A stretch of 64,000 nucleotides of DNA from Pseudomonas gingeri (GTDB taxonomy: Bacteria; Pseudomonadota; Gammaproteobacteria; Pseudomonadales; Pseudomonadaceae), in the NCBI RefSeq assembly GCF_013385635.1, contig NZ_JACAPR010000010.1:558001-622000 (forward strand). Reading direction: 5' to 3'. The first letter of the stretch is position 1; the number at the start of each line of letters is the position of its first letter. The notes below the pieces were generated by a model that worked only from the letters and a program-made list of their open reading frames with translations, searched no databases and was not told the DNA's origin. The position numbers and the translations under genes are program-made. Positions 51,858 to 60,264 of this stretch are shown here, one piece after another.

Positions 51858-51934
51858 AGGCACGTAGCTCAGTTGGTTAGAGCACCACCTTGACATGGTG
51901 GGGGTCGTTGGTTCGAGTCCAATCGCGCCTACCA
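51858..51934 (+). tRNA. tRNA-Val (GAC), copy 1
   Basis: 77 bases. Acceptor stem AGGCACG/CGCGCCT (one A-C mismatch), D arm GCTC...GAGC, anticodon loop TTGACAT with anticodon GAC, T arm GTTGG-TTCGAGT-CCAAT, discriminator A and encoded CCA. Confidence 0.95.
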
Positions 51935-51966
51935 AACAAAATCCGCTCTGCTGGGCGGTGTAGAAA

Positions 51967-51993
51967 GGCCAACCGAAAGGTTGGCCTTTTTTT
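51967..51993 (+). terminator. Terminator of tRNA-Val copy 1
   Basis: AGGCCAACC-GAAA-GGTTGGCCT followed by a run of Ts. Confidence 0.9.
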
Positions 51994-52148
51994 CGTCTTG
52001 AATTCGGCGATGTGGGAGGGCGGACAGCCTTTGCTGCCTGCGGGCTTTTCCGGGCTCGCGACAGGAGTGTTTGCCTGATTTCATTTGCGAAAGGTGCTTT
52101 CGGTAGAAATTTTTCAAGCCTATTCATAGGCTTAGAAGAAAAAACAGG

Positions 52149-52176
52149 TTGCCAGCCCGCGGAAAATCCGTAGAAT
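52149..52176 (+). promoter_or_regulatory. Promoter of tRNA-Val copy 2
   Basis: TTGCCA (52149-52154) and TAGAAT (52171-52176), 16-base spacing, same layout as copy 1 but a weaker -35. Confidence 0.65.
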
Positions 52177-52188
52177 GCAGCCCACAGC

Positions 52189-52265
52189 AGGCACGTAGCT
52201 CAGTTGGTTAGAGCACCACCTTGACATGGTGGGGGTCGTTGGTTCGAGTCCAATCGCGCCTACCA
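52189..52265 (+). tRNA. tRNA-Val (GAC), copy 2
   Basis: Identical in the 77 bases to copy 1, including the GAC anticodon and CCA end; starts 331 bases after it. Flanks (AAATCCG before, AAATCCGCTCTGCTGGGCGG after) are also duplicated. Confidence 0.95.
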
Positions 52266-52296
52266 GATAAAATCCGCTCTGCTGGGCGGTCTAGAA

Positions 52297-52324
52297 GGGT
52301 CAACCGAAAGGTTGGCCCTTTTTT
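52297..52324 (+). terminator. Terminator of tRNA-Val copy 2
   Basis: AGGGTCAACC-GAAA-GGTTGGCCCT with T6; a one-base-pair variant (T-G) of the copy 1 stem. Confidence 0.88.
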
Positions 52325-52492
52325 GTGTCTTGATTTTGAGGTTTTCTCCCTCCTGTATCGACGCTGCGGCGCTCCTGAAATACCGACAAACATTCGATTG
52401 GTTGACCACTCTTCTCGTATTCCTCAGCATTCTTTGCTATTGCCAGGTCGTCGTATGGAAATGCTTGGCCAGGTTTTGCGCAGGGATGCAGC

Positions 52493-52693
52493 ATGGAAAG
52501 TAAAACGATTCGCTGGTTGGCTGACGCGATGGCGGGTCTGGGGGCAGGTGCTGCTATTACCGGTTTTTCGACTTTGTACCTCTTGGCGGGCGACGCCACA
52601 CCCAAGATGGTGTTGTTGAGCGTCACGCTGTTTGTCGCCAGTGTTGTTTGTTTTGTCTTCTCTTACGTGTGCGCAATTCAGGAGGTGGGCTAG
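52493..52693 (+). CDS. Small two-helix membrane protein
   Basis: 66 residues with AGGG seven bases before the ATG. Two hydrophobic helices (MAGLGAGAAITGFSTLYLLA and VLLSVTLFVASVVCFVFSYV). Its stop overlaps the next start (TAGTG), so the pair is translationally coupled. No recognised family. The location right after two tRNA genes and moderate GC might reflect an acquired fragment. Confidence 0.55.
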   Translation: MESKTIRWLADAMAGLGAGAAITGFSTLYLLAGDATPKMVLLSVTLFVASVVCFVFSYVCAIQEVG

Positions 52694-52902
52694 TGAAAGC
52701 CATAATCGTTCTGTCCTGGCTGGCCTGTATGGTTTTATTGATAGCTTTCGCCATCTACCGGGGACGCAAGAAAGCAGCTTCCGATGTTCGCTCCCGGTTA
52801 TCGGATCGCGAGTTACTCAATCAGGCGACAACCGAACTCCAGGCCCTCCGGGCGGAGGTCCGTCATCTCGGCAGGCAAATCGAGGAAAAGTCCGGAGGTT
52901 GA
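52693..52902 (+). CDS. Small membrane protein with coiled coil
   Basis: 69 residues from a GTG overlapping the upstream stop, with GGAGG nine bases before. One N-terminal helix (AIIVLSWLACMVLLIAFAIY), a basic RGRKK stop-transfer segment, then heptad-rich LLNQATTELQALRAEVRHLG. Partner of the preceding two-helix protein; function unknown. Holin/spanin-like and stress-peptide roles both remain possible. Confidence 0.55.
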   Translation: MKAIIVLSWLACMVLLIAFAIYRGRKKAASDVRSRLSDRELLNQATTELQALRAEVRHLGRQIEEKSGG

Positions 52903-52937
52903 CTGGGGAGGTGCCCTGCTGCTCGCAATGAGCTTGA

Positions 52938-52970
52938 GGGCGCCAGGATTCTCCCGAATATCCGGCGCCC
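52938..52970. terminator. Extended hairpin between convergent genes
   Basis: GGGCGCC and GGCGCCC enclose a second inverted segment (GGATTC...GAATATCC). It sits in the 80-base gap between the small membrane genes and the SPFH gene and probably terminates on both strands. Confidence 0.5.
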
Positions 52971-52983
52971 CGCACTGACTCCG

Positions 52984-53856
52984 TTACTCCGCCTGACGAT
53001 TCTGTCGGGCATCGATAAACGGCACCGCGCCGTCTGGCAGTACCGTCGTCGGCAACACGCCGTTCCAGCGCTCGGCCTTGGTCAATTCCACCAGGTTCTG
53101 GTTGCTCGCCAGGGCCTGGGCGCGGGCCTTGATCGCTTCGGCTTCGGCGCGGCCGCGCAGTTCTGTGGCCTGGGCATCGGCCTTGGCCTGGGCCAGTTGC
53201 GCGTCGGCTTCGGCCTGGGCCTGGGTCACGCGGATCTGCGCCTGGACCTGTTCGGTCGCCAGTTGCTGTTCGCGGGTCTTGACCTGGACTTCGGCGGCCA
53301 TGCGCGCCTCGATGGCTTTTTCATAGGCGTCGCTGAAGTCGATGTTCTCGACTTGCACGCTGTCGATCATCACTGGGCCCGCCACGGCCTTCTTGATGGC
53401 GGCGGAAATGTCGTTGACCAGCTGGACACGGTTCTGCACCGCGGCGACCGCGTTGAACTGGCCGAAGACATTCTCGACCTGGGTAGGCACCTGGCGGCTG
53501 ATCAGTCGGTCGCGCACGCCGTCGATGTCCTTGAACTGGGTGTATACCTTGGCGACATCGGAGGGCGCGACGTGCCAGGAAACCGAGACCTTGAGCTGGG
53601 CCGATTGCTGGTCCTTGCTGTAGGCCTGGAGGTTCTCATAAGCCGACACCTGGCTCTGGGTGCTGATCAGCTTGACCGTCTCGATAAAGGGTGTCTTGAA
53701 CGACAGGCCGGGGTCCACCACGCCGACCAGCGCGCCATTTCTCAGCAGTACGCCACGCTCTGTTTCATCCACGGTGTACCAGCTGCCGAAAAACACCACG
53801 ACAAGGCCCAGTGCCGCTGCACCGCCAATCACGCTACCGATCATATTACGGGTCAT
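52984..53856 (-). CDS. SPFH/prohibitin-family membrane protein
   Basis: 290 residues from ATG 53856 (AAAGGA upstream); 109 upstream in-frame codons are not credible. N-terminal membrane helix (IGSVIGGAAALGLVVVFFGS), SPFH/band-7 domain with TVDETERGVLLRNGALVGVV and DPGLSFKTPFIETV, then a long alanine/glutamine-rich coiled coil (about 190-255). Prohibitin-like proteins form membrane-bound ring assemblies and often work with proteases such as FtsH. No partner gene adjacent. Standalone. Confidence 0.88.
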   Translation of the reverse strand: MTRNMIGSVIGGAAALGLVVVFFGSWYTVDETERGVLLRNGALVGVVDPGLSFKTPFIETVKLISTQSQVSAYENLQAYSKDQQSAQLKVSVSWHVAPSDVAKVYTQFKDIDGVRDRLISRQVPTQVENVFGQFNAVAAVQNRVQLVNDISAAIKKAVAGPVMIDSVQVENIDFSDAYEKAIEARMAAEVQVKTREQQLATEQVQAQIRVTQAQAEADAQLAQAKADAQATELRGRAEAEAIKARAQALASNQNLVELTKAERWNGVLPTTVLPDGAVPFIDARQNRQAE

Positions 53857-54263
53857 AGTTCGTTCCTTTGAGCGGCGGGAAAACACATCCCTGGATACGC
53901 TGCCTGAATGCTCAGGGCGCGTCCCGCCAGCATGGCCAAGAGTTCTGGAGGCCGCCTTGCCGACTGCAACGGTTCCGGGTGCCCATCGAGGTGTCCGGAT
54001 CGGCGGCTCGACATGATAGCTGCGCCGCCTGTTCCGTTCTGAGAAGCGACTCCCATCCCTGAGTCTAATCGAAACGTCTTCCTGCTTTCCCTGGGGGGTA
54101 AGGGTCACTGCCTGTAACAGTGATGGACATCGCCCGTTTCTTGTCTTTGCCTGTTTTCTGTCTTGAGGGCGGGTGCGCACCACGACAGTTCGTGGTGCGC
54201 CAAAAGTGCCCGGTCTGTCTGCTTTTTTCTCCCTGTCATGATGCTCGATCTGTCTATGTCGAG

Positions 54264-54280
54264 GTTTCCAAATAGGAAAC
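54264..54280. promoter_or_regulatory. Operator-like palindrome 1
   Basis: GTTTCC-AAATA-GGAAAC, a perfect 6-base inverted repeat with 5-base spacer. A related site lies at 54417-54433, overlapping the leader of the XRE-cupin gene. Likely binding site of that regulator. Confidence 0.6.
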
Positions 54281-54416
54281 TAATCGTTTGAATAGGTTGT
54301 TCAATTTGCATCTAGATACCTTGAAATGGCGAGCTTTAAGGATATTCGTCTTCATTTTTTCCATATTTTATTGGGCTTGTAATTAGTTGGATCGATTTTT
54401 GCTATGTTCAATTCAA

Positions 54417-54433
54417 GTTGTCTAATTGGAAAC
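54417..54433. promoter_or_regulatory. Operator-like palindrome 2
   Basis: GTTGTC-TAATT-GGAAAC: same half-site GGAAAC and same spacing as palindrome 1, with two mismatches in the left half. It lies between the extended -10 and the XRE-cupin ATG, a position suited to autorepression. Confidence 0.55.
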
Positions 54434-54447
54434 TCAAGGATCGTCCA

Positions 54448-55056
54448 ATGCCTAGCAAGAAAATCGAAATGCCGGAGGCCGAAGCTGTCACTGGCTCATC
54501 GGGCAGCACCGACCCGTTCAACGTCGGCAGTCGTTTGCGGGCGCTGCGCCAGGCCAAGGGCATGCTGATCGATGAGGTGGCGCAGAAGGTCGGCGTCAGC
54601 AAATCCTTTATCAGTCGTTTCGAGCGCGACACGGTGCAGGCTTCGGTGGCGACCTTGTTGCGTATCTGCGAAGCCATCGGCATCAAGCCGGGCGAACTGT
54701 TCGAGCCGCCGTCCACCCGCTTTGTCGCGGCCGGGCAGGGCGCGCCGATCAGCCTGGGTGGCGAGGGCATGCGCGAGTACCTGATCTGTGGAGCCGGCAA
54801 CGAACACATGATGGCGCTCTATTCGGTGATCGAGCCGGGCGGCGGTTCCGGTACCGAACCCTATTCGATCAAGGCTGCCGCCGACCTGGTGCATGTCCAG
54901 AGCGGCTGCCTGGAGATGCGTGTCGCCGAGGAAACCTACCTGCTGCGAGCCGGCGACACCCTGACCTTCGCCCCCAGCGATCCGCACACCTGGGTCAACC
55001 CGTCGAAGGATGAAGTGTGCACGGCGTTGTGGGTCATCGTGCCGCCGCCGGCCTGA
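54448..55056 (+). CDS. XRE-family regulator with cupin domain
   Basis: 202 residues from ATG 54448 (AAGGA eight bases upstream). HTH at about 28-82: GSRLRALRQAKGMLIDEVAQ and KVGVSKSFISRFERD. C-terminal cupin_2 sensor (about 125-195) with ALYSVIEPGGGSGTEPYSIK and TLTFAPSDPHTWVNP. Such proteins (PuuR-like) often control polyamine or amino-acid genes. It heads an apparent ABC-importer/ureohydrolase cluster on the same strand, and two operator-like sites lie before it, implying autoregulation. Confidence 0.88.
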   Translation: MPSKKIEMPEAEAVTGSSGSTDPFNVGSRLRALRQAKGMLIDEVAQKVGVSKSFISRFERDTVQASVATLLRICEAIGIKPGELFEPPSTRFVAAGQGAPISLGGEGMREYLICGAGNEHMMALYSVIEPGGGSGTEPYSIKAAADLVHVQSGCLEMRVAEETYLLRAGDTLTFAPSDPHTWVNPSKDEVCTALWVIVPPPA

Positions 55057-55098
55057 CCCCGCTGATCTTTCTTTCCCACAGGCATGAGGAGCGAATCG

Positions 55099-55869
55099 AT
55101 GTACAAGCTGGCAGTGACCGATCTGCATAAAAGCTACGGCGACCACCAGGTGATCAAGGGCGTCAGTCTTTCCGCCCGTTCCGGCGACGTAGTGAGCATC
55201 ATCGGCTCCAGTGGTTCGGGCAAGAGCACCTTCCTGCGTTGCATCAATCTGTTGGAGCAGCCCAGCGCCGGGACCATCCAGGTCAACGGCGAGTTGCTCG
55301 ATACCCGTCGCGATCGGCGCAGCGGTGCGTTGCGGGCCCGGGACCCGGTGCAGTTGCAGCGCATGCGCGGGCGCCTGGCGATGGTGTTCCAGAATTTCTG
55401 CCTGTGGTCGCACATGACCGTGCTGGAAAATGTCATGGAGGCGCCGATGTACGTGCACGGCCTGAGCAAGGCCGAAGCCCGTGAGCGCGGTGAGGCCTAT
55501 CTGCACAAGGTCGGCCTGACGCCCGCTTGTCATGGCCAGTACCCCGCGCACCTTTCCGGCGGCCAGCAGCAGCGCGTGGCGATTGCCCGGGCGCTGTGCA
55601 TGGAGCCCGAAGTGATGCTGTTCGACGAGCCGACTTCGGCTCTCGATCCCGAGCGGGTTGGCGAGGTGCTCAAGGTCATGCAGACCCTGGCCGAGGAGGG
55701 CCGGACCATGGTGGTGGTGACCCACGAGATGGGGTTCGCACGGCATCTGTCGACCCAGGCGTTGTTCCTGCATCAGGGGCGCATCGAGGAGCAGGGCACG
55801 CCGGCGCAGTTGTTCGAGCAGCCGCGCAGCGAACGCCTGCGGCAATTTCTTTCCGGTCGCCTGAAATAG
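55099..55869 (+). CDS. ABC transporter ATP-binding protein, HisP/GlnQ type
   Basis: 256 residues from ATG 55099 (GAGGAG upstream). Walker [11 protein letters not shown]-loop [20 protein letters not shown], signature [13 protein letters not shown], Walker [14 protein letters not shown], and switch [11 protein letters not shown]. It fits the polar amino-acid importer ATPases (HisP, ArtP). It energises uptake through the two permeases at 57352 and 58038. Confidence 0.93.
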   Translation: MYKLAVTDLHKSYGDHQVIKGVSLSARSGDVVSIIGSSGSGKSTFLRCINLLEQPSAGTIQVNGELLDTRRDRRSGALRARDPVQLQRMRGRLAMVFQNFCLWSHMTVLENVMEAPMYVHGLSKAEARERGEAYLHKVGLTPACHGQYPAHLSGGQQQRVAIARALCMEPEVMLFDEPTSALDPERVGEVLKVMQTLAEEGRTMVVVTHEMGFARHLSTQALFLHQGRIEEQGTPAQLFEQPRSERLRQFLSGRLK

Positions 55870-55878
55870 GAGGCTGCC

Positions 55879-56382
55879 ATGTCCCGAGTGATGAACGAAG
55901 CCCCACCGGTCCTGGACCGTATCGATACCGCGATTCTCGACATCCTGCGCGACGAAGGCCGGATCACCTACCAGGAGCTCTCCGAGCGGGTGCACCTGAC
56001 GCCGCGGCCGTGCCTTGAACGGGTACGCAAGCTGGAGAGGCTCGGGGTGATCCGCGGCTATGGCGCGATGATCGACCTGCCACGGCTGTCGTCCGGTGTT
56101 TCGCTGCTGGTCATGGTGGCGCTTTCCAACCAGAACGGCCGGACCGCACAGCGCGCTTTCGAGGCGAAGATGCGCGAAAGCCGTGAGGTGATCGAGTGCC
56201 AGTTGGTCAGTGGGGCCTTCGACTATTGCCTGCGCATGCATTGCCGGGATCTGGAGCATTACCGGGTGCTGACGGAGCAATGGTTCAACGATGTCGAGTT
56301 GCATATCGACCGTCTGGTCAGTCATCCGACCCTGGCCAGCGTAAAGCAATCCGTCGTCCCCGCCAGTGCTTTTCTGCCCTGA
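55879..56382 (+). CDS. Lrp/AsnC-family transcriptional regulator
   Basis: 167 residues, AGGAGG before the ATG, nine bases after the ATPase stop. DNA-binding part LDRIDTAILDILRDEGRITY and SERVHLTPRPCLERVRKLE, then a RAM ligand-binding domain (VMVALSNQ, ECQLVSGAFDYCLRMHCRDL). Lrp-type regulators sense amino acids; inserted within the transport cluster, it probably gives local feedback by the transported compound in addition to the XRE-cupin protein. Confidence 0.9.
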   Translation: MSRVMNEAPPVLDRIDTAILDILRDEGRITYQELSERVHLTPRPCLERVRKLERLGVIRGYGAMIDLPRLSSGVSLLVMVALSNQNGRTAQRAFEAKMRESREVIECQLVSGAFDYCLRMHCRDLEHYRVLTEQWFNDVELHIDRLVSHPTLASVKQSVVPASAFLP

Positions 56383-56584
56383 TCCGGAGGTCGTGAAGCC
56401 CCAGCCGAAGCCGCTGCGGCCCGCTCGGGAAAACAGCCGTATCCCGTGCGACAGCCGGCGTTTACGACGGATAGAACCAGGGCTCCGACGTTAGCCTTTA
56501 ACCCTGAAAAGACGCTGTTTCAACAGCGCTGCCATGCCGCTGTTCAACACTGCCGAACCTACGACCCACCCATAGGACGCACTC

Positions 56585-57346
56585 ATGAACCGTTTATCCA
56601 CGCTGTTGTTCGCTTCCCTCTCGATGGCAGTCGCCGGTGGCGCCCTGGCAGAGCCGATCACCATTGCCACCGACGCGACGTTCCCGCCCTTCGAATCGGT
56701 GGACGGTTCCGGCAAACTGGTCGGTTACGACGTCGAGCTGGCCCAGGCCGTCTGCGATGCCGCCAAGCTCGATTGCAAGATCATCAACGCGGCCTGGGAT
56801 GGCATGATTCCCGGCCTGATCAGCAACAAGTACGACGCGCTGATCTCGCAACTCACCGTCACCCAGGCGCGGCGCAAGATCCTTGCCTTCAGTGATATCT
56901 ACGACCACCCGGTGTTCCGTTTCGTCGCGCACAAGGGCGCCAACCTGACCATCTCGCCCGAAGGTCTCAAGGGCAAGGTGATCGCGGTCCAGACGGGCAC
57001 ACCGATGGACGCCTACGTCACCAAGAACTACCCCCAGAGCACCATCAAGCGCTATGACAGCGGCAGCGCGCCTTATCTCGAACTGAGCAGCGGGCGGGCC
57101 GACGTGCACATGAGTTATCAGGCCCAGATCACCCACAGCTTCCTCAAGGGCGACAACGGCAAGGACTTCGAACTGGTCGGTCCGCTGTTCACCGGCAAGG
57201 ATGCACCCGAGTTCGGCGAAGGCGTGGCGATTGCCATCAACAAGAACAACGAGACCTTGCTCAAGCAGATCAACGAAGGTCTTGGCGAAGTGCGTGACAG
57301 CGGCAAGCTCGACGCCCTCAATCGCAAATACTTCGACGCGCAGTAA
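56585..57346 (+). CDS. Periplasmic basic-amino-acid-type binding protein
   Basis: 253 residues. Sec signal peptide ending GALA-EP, then the SBP family 3 fold: ITIATDATFPPFESVDGSGK, LVGYDVELAQAVC, DGMIPGLISNKYDALISQLT, and VQTGTPMDAY. These segments resemble the LAO/HisJ/ArtJ group, so a cationic amino acid or guanidino compound is the likely ligand. Followed after five bases by the permease genes. Confidence 0.9.
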   Translation: MNRLSTLLFASLSMAVAGGALAEPITIATDATFPPFESVDGSGKLVGYDVELAQAVCDAAKLDCKIINAAWDGMIPGLISNKYDALISQLTVTQARRKILAFSDIYDHPVFRFVAHKGANLTISPEGLKGKVIAVQTGTPMDAYVTKNYPQSTIKRYDSGSAPYLELSSGRADVHMSYQAQITHSFLKGDNGKDFELVGPLFTGKDAPEFGEGVAIAINKNNETLLKQINEGLGEVRDSGKLDALNRKYFDAQ

Positions 57347-57351
57347 CGCCC

Positions 57352-58041
57352 ATGTTGACCGACTACATCGGCAGTGTCCTGAGCGCGGGTTGGATCACCT
57401 TCCAGCTGGCCCTGGTTTCGCTGGTCCTGGCAGTGGTCCTGGGCCTGGCCGGGGCGCTGTGCAAGCGTTCGGAGCATCGGCTGTTAAGGGTGCTGGCGGA
57501 GATCTACACCACCCTGGTGCGGGGGATTCCCGACCTGGTGCTCATGCTGTTGATGTTCTACAGCCTGCCGGCACTGCTCAACCAATGGATCGGTGCGGCG
57601 GGCGGCAGGTACTCCGTCGATCCGAGCCCGTTCCTGTCCGGTTCGCTGACACTGGGGGTGATTTTCGGCGCCTACATGACCGAGACCTTTCGCGGCGCGT
57701 TGGAGGGGATTCCCCAGGGGCAGCTGGAAGCGGCCCAGGCCTATGGCCTGGGGCGGGTGAAGACCTTGCGCAGTATCATCCTGCCGCAGATGGTGCGCCT
57801 GGCCTTGCCCGGTTTCACCAATAACTGGCTGGTGCTGGTCAAGGCCACCGCGCTGGTGTCGCTGATCGGCCTGCAGGACATCATGTTCCGCGCCAAGGGG
57901 GCTGCCGAAGCCACCGGCAAGCCCTTCACCTTCTATCTGTTGGCGGGCGGCTTCTATCTGCTGATCGCGGTGCTGTCGTTGATCCTCGTTGGCTGGCTGG
58001 GTAAACGTTACTCGCAGGGCGTTCGGGAGTTGGCGCGATGA
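57352..58041 (+). CDS. ABC transporter permease, HisQ type
   Basis: 229 residues, about five membrane helices. The ATPase-contact (EAA) loop is EGIPQGQLEAAQAYGLGRVK with the ILPQMVRLALPGFTNNW continuation. Its 3' end overlaps the next permease start (ATGA), so the two are coupled and probably form the heterodimeric membrane channel. Confidence 0.92.
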   Translation: MLTDYIGSVLSAGWITFQLALVSLVLAVVLGLAGALCKRSEHRLLRVLAEIYTTLVRGIPDLVLMLLMFYSLPALLNQWIGAAGGRYSVDPSPFLSGSLTLGVIFGAYMTETFRGALEGIPQGQLEAAQAYGLGRVKTLRSIILPQMVRLALPGFTNNWLVLVKATALVSLIGLQDIMFRAKGAAEATGKPFTFYLLAGGFYLLIAVLSLILVGWLGKRYSQGVRELAR

Positions 58042-58730
58042 ATTGGGATGTGATCTACGACAACCTGGACCTCTACGCCCAGGGCCTGCAACTGACCTTG
58101 CTGCTGACCGTGGTCGCGCTGGGTGTCAGCTTCTTCCTCGCCCTGGCGCTGGCGGTGGCCCGCAATACGGCCAACCCGCTGCTGCGCAACGGCGTGGCGG
58201 CCTACACCCTGGTGTTTCGCGGGACGCCGCTGCTGATCCAGCTGTTCCTCATCTACTACGGTCTGGCCCAGTTCGATCTGCTGCGTGGCAGTGTGTTGTG
58301 GACCTGGCTGTCCAACCCGCTGTTCTGTGTGTTGCTGGCCTTTATCCTCAACACCACGGCCTACACCACGGAAATCTTCGCTGGCGGGCTGCGTCATCTG
58401 CCGCCCGGCGAGGTCGAGGCGGCGCGGGCCTATGGCATGACGCCCTGGACCCTGCTGCGGCGAATCCTGTTGCCGGCGATGCTGACCCGGACTCTGTCGC
58501 TGTACGGCAACGAGACCATCATGATGTTGCACGCGACTTCCCTGGCCAGCACGGTGACCCTGATGGAGATTACCGGTGTGGCGCGCAACATCACTCTCAA
58601 TCACTACATCCAGTTCGAACCCTATGTCACCGCGGGAGGGCTGTACCTGGTCCTGACGATGGTGCTGGTCCTGGCTTTCCGTTTCGCGCAGCAGCGCTGG
58701 GCGAGCTATCTGCAGCCGCGTCGGGGCTGA
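58038..58730 (+). CDS. ABC transporter permease, HisM type
   Basis: 230 residues with about five helices. EAA loop: RHLPPGEVEAARAYGMTPWT then LLRRILLPAML. Begins within the stop of the HisQ-like gene. Completes the importer together with the ATPase and the binding protein. Confidence 0.92.
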   Translation: MNWDVIYDNLDLYAQGLQLTLLLTVVALGVSFFLALALAVARNTANPLLRNGVAAYTLVFRGTPLLIQLFLIYYGLAQFDLLRGSVLWTWLSNPLFCVLLAFILNTTAYTTEIFAGGLRHLPPGEVEAARAYGMTPWTLLRRILLPAMLTRTLSLYGNETIMMLHATSLASTVTLMEITGVARNITLNHYIQFEPYVTAGGLYLVLTMVLVLAFRFAQQRWASYLQPRRG

Positions 58731-58778
58731 GCCCGTCAACCCGCGCACTTTTGTCCAAATCATCAGGAGGCATCTGCC

Positions 58779-59672
58779 ATGACTACTCGCGACAAGCGTC
58801 AATTCGATCTTCTGGGCGTTCCCTTCGACGGCGAGTCCACACTCGGCTGGCCGGGCTCGCGCTTCGCCCCGGCACGGGTGCGGGAAAGCGCCAAGTGGAT
58901 CAACATGCGGATCCAGGACGGTAAGGTCTACTGCCTGGAGACTGACAGTTTCATGGAGGTCGGCGAACATCTGCTGGTGGATCGTGGCGACGTCGCGGTG
59001 GTGCCCCATGACACCCAGAAAACCTTTCTGGCCACGAGCGAGGCGGTCCGCCAATCGATCCAGGCCGGCCGGGTGCCGGTGGTCATCGGCGGTGACGACA
59101 GCCTGCTGTTTCCCGTGGCCCAGGGTGTCTGCCAGGCCTTGGAAGGACGTATCGGCGTGATTCATTTCGACGCCCACCTGGACCTGATGGACGACAGCGT
59201 CAAGCAGGGGCGCTTCAGCCAGTCGAGCGGTATGCGTCGGGCCCTGGAACTGGAGCAGATCCAGGCGACGGACTGCATCCAGGTCTGCGAACGACATTTC
59301 AACTTCCCGGCCTCGGGTCGCTTCAAGCATGACAACGACCTGATCCACCTCAGTGCGCGCGAAGTGCTACGGCTCGGCCCACAAGCCACGGTCGAGCGTA
59401 TTCTCGAACGGGTCAAGGGCGCTGACCATCTGTTCCTGTCGTTCGATATCGATGCCATCGACCCGGCCTTTGCGCCCGGAGCCGGTGCCCACGAACCGGG
59501 CGGTATCAGTTCGGCCGAAGCGCTGGAGATGGTCGAATTGCTCGCGCCACACTGTGCGGCGATGGCTATTACCGAGGTCAACCCGACCACCGATGTGGGT
59601 GATATGACATCGACCCTGGCGGCATACCTGGCGTTCTCCTTTGCGGTATACGGCAGCCAGGCACAGCGCTGA
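58779..59672 (+). CDS. Ureohydrolase (arginase/agmatinase) superfamily protein with altered metal ligand
   Basis: 297 residues. The superfamily segments are present: GGDDS (104-108), HFDAHLDL (130s), SFDIDAIDP (about 222-230) with PGAGAHEPGG, and TEVNPTTD late. In arginases and agmatinases the first reads GGDHS, where the His binds one manganese; here it is Asp107. The enzyme may still be dinuclear with a carboxylate ligand, or have changed metal or activity. Hydrolysis of a guanidino or formimino compound imported by the adjacent transporter is inferred. AGGAGG lies upstream. Confidence 0.82.
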   Translation: MTTRDKRQFDLLGVPFDGESTLGWPGSRFAPARVRESAKWINMRIQDGKVYCLETDSFMEVGEHLLVDRGDVAVVPHDTQKTFLATSEAVRQSIQAGRVPVVIGGDDSLLFPVAQGVCQALEGRIGVIHFDAHLDLMDDSVKQGRFSQSSGMRRALELEQIQATDCIQVCERHFNFPASGRFKHDNDLIHLSAREVLRLGPQATVERILERVKGADHLFLSFDIDAIDPAFAPGAGAHEPGGISSAEALEMVELLAPHCAAMAITEVNPTTDVGDMTSTLAAYLAFSFAVYGSQAQR

Positions 59673-59814
59673 CTTTCATGAAGCTCCGGGGCAGTGACGG
59701 GGACCTTGCGTTTTCACGTCGTCTTTACAAGACCGCGGGTGTCGGGTGGAACTCGTTCCGGCGAAGCGAGTCATAGCTATGTGCCATCTTGGCACTTCAC
59801 AAGGACGCCCAGTG

Positions 59815-60243
59815 ATGCTCGCTCGCTTCAAACCCTCCTTTGCGATTCCCCCGGCAGGCCTGTTCCTGCTTCTGTTCAGCGGCCTGGCGCTTGCGGCCCA
59901 GGCGGCGGTAGAGGTCGATAGCCTGAGCGCCGGGGGCTCTGATCCTATCGCTGCAACTCATCGTGGTGCGGGTGAGTACACGTTGCGCAATGCCAGTTTC
60001 ACGGTGGGTGACCTGCAGAAGATGCAGGACCAGCAGCAGCGCAATACCGCTGAACTGGAGAAGCTGAAGAGGACCATCAACGATCAAGCCCGAACCATCG
60101 AAGAGCTCAAGCGCGGTTCCGGATCAAGCTCCAGTTCGAGTTCCAGCGAGCTGTCGAGCCTCAAGCGTGATGTCGGTGATCAGGGGCGCGACCTGGACAA
60201 CCTGAAACGCAAGGTTGAGGACTTGAGCCGGAAGGTGAAGTGA
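59815..60243 (+). CDS. Secreted coiled-coil protein with serine-rich linker
   Basis: 142 residues from ATG 59815 (AAGGA ten bases upstream); the frame is open 23 codons further up. Sec signal peptide (LFLLLFSGLALAAQA), a short domain with GEYTLRNASFTVGDLQKMQD, a heptad coiled coil (QQRNTAELEKLKRTINDQAR), a GSGSSSSSSSSE linker, and a second coiled coil. Probably periplasmic and oligomeric. Function unknown. Confidence 0.7.
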   Translation: MLARFKPSFAIPPAGLFLLLFSGLALAAQAAVEVDSLSAGGSDPIAATHRGAGEYTLRNASFTVGDLQKMQDQQQRNTAELEKLKRTINDQARTIEELKRGSGSSSSSSSSELSSLKRDVGDQGRDLDNLKRKVEDLSRKVK

Positions 60244-60264
60244 CAACGGGTCCACCTGCGCCGA

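Larger units (their letters stand above)
53857..54447. other. Long AT-rich regulatory interval upstream of the XRE-cupin gene
   Basis: 591 bases. The first 380 bases show nothing I can interpret. The last 200 are very AT-rich and hold two copies of a palindromic operator (54264-54280; 54417-54433) and an extended -10 (TGCTATGTT, 54400-54408). Confidence 0.55.

Noticed and set aside
51858..52265. tRNA-flanked integrative element between the two tRNA-Val genes
   Set aside because: Only about 250 bases lie between them, with no gene; a simple tandem duplication explains it.
52312..52503. Hydrophobic 63-codon frame after tRNA-Val copy 2
   Set aside because: Begins inside the tRNA terminator without ribosome site; overlaps the better supported gene at 52493.
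54496..56349. 617-codon frame antisense to the XRE, ATPase and Lrp genes
   Set aside because: Spans three clearly coding genes on the other strand and has no domain.
58008..59348. 446-codon frame antisense to permease and ureohydrolase
   Set aside because: Histidine/glutamine-rich shadow without features.
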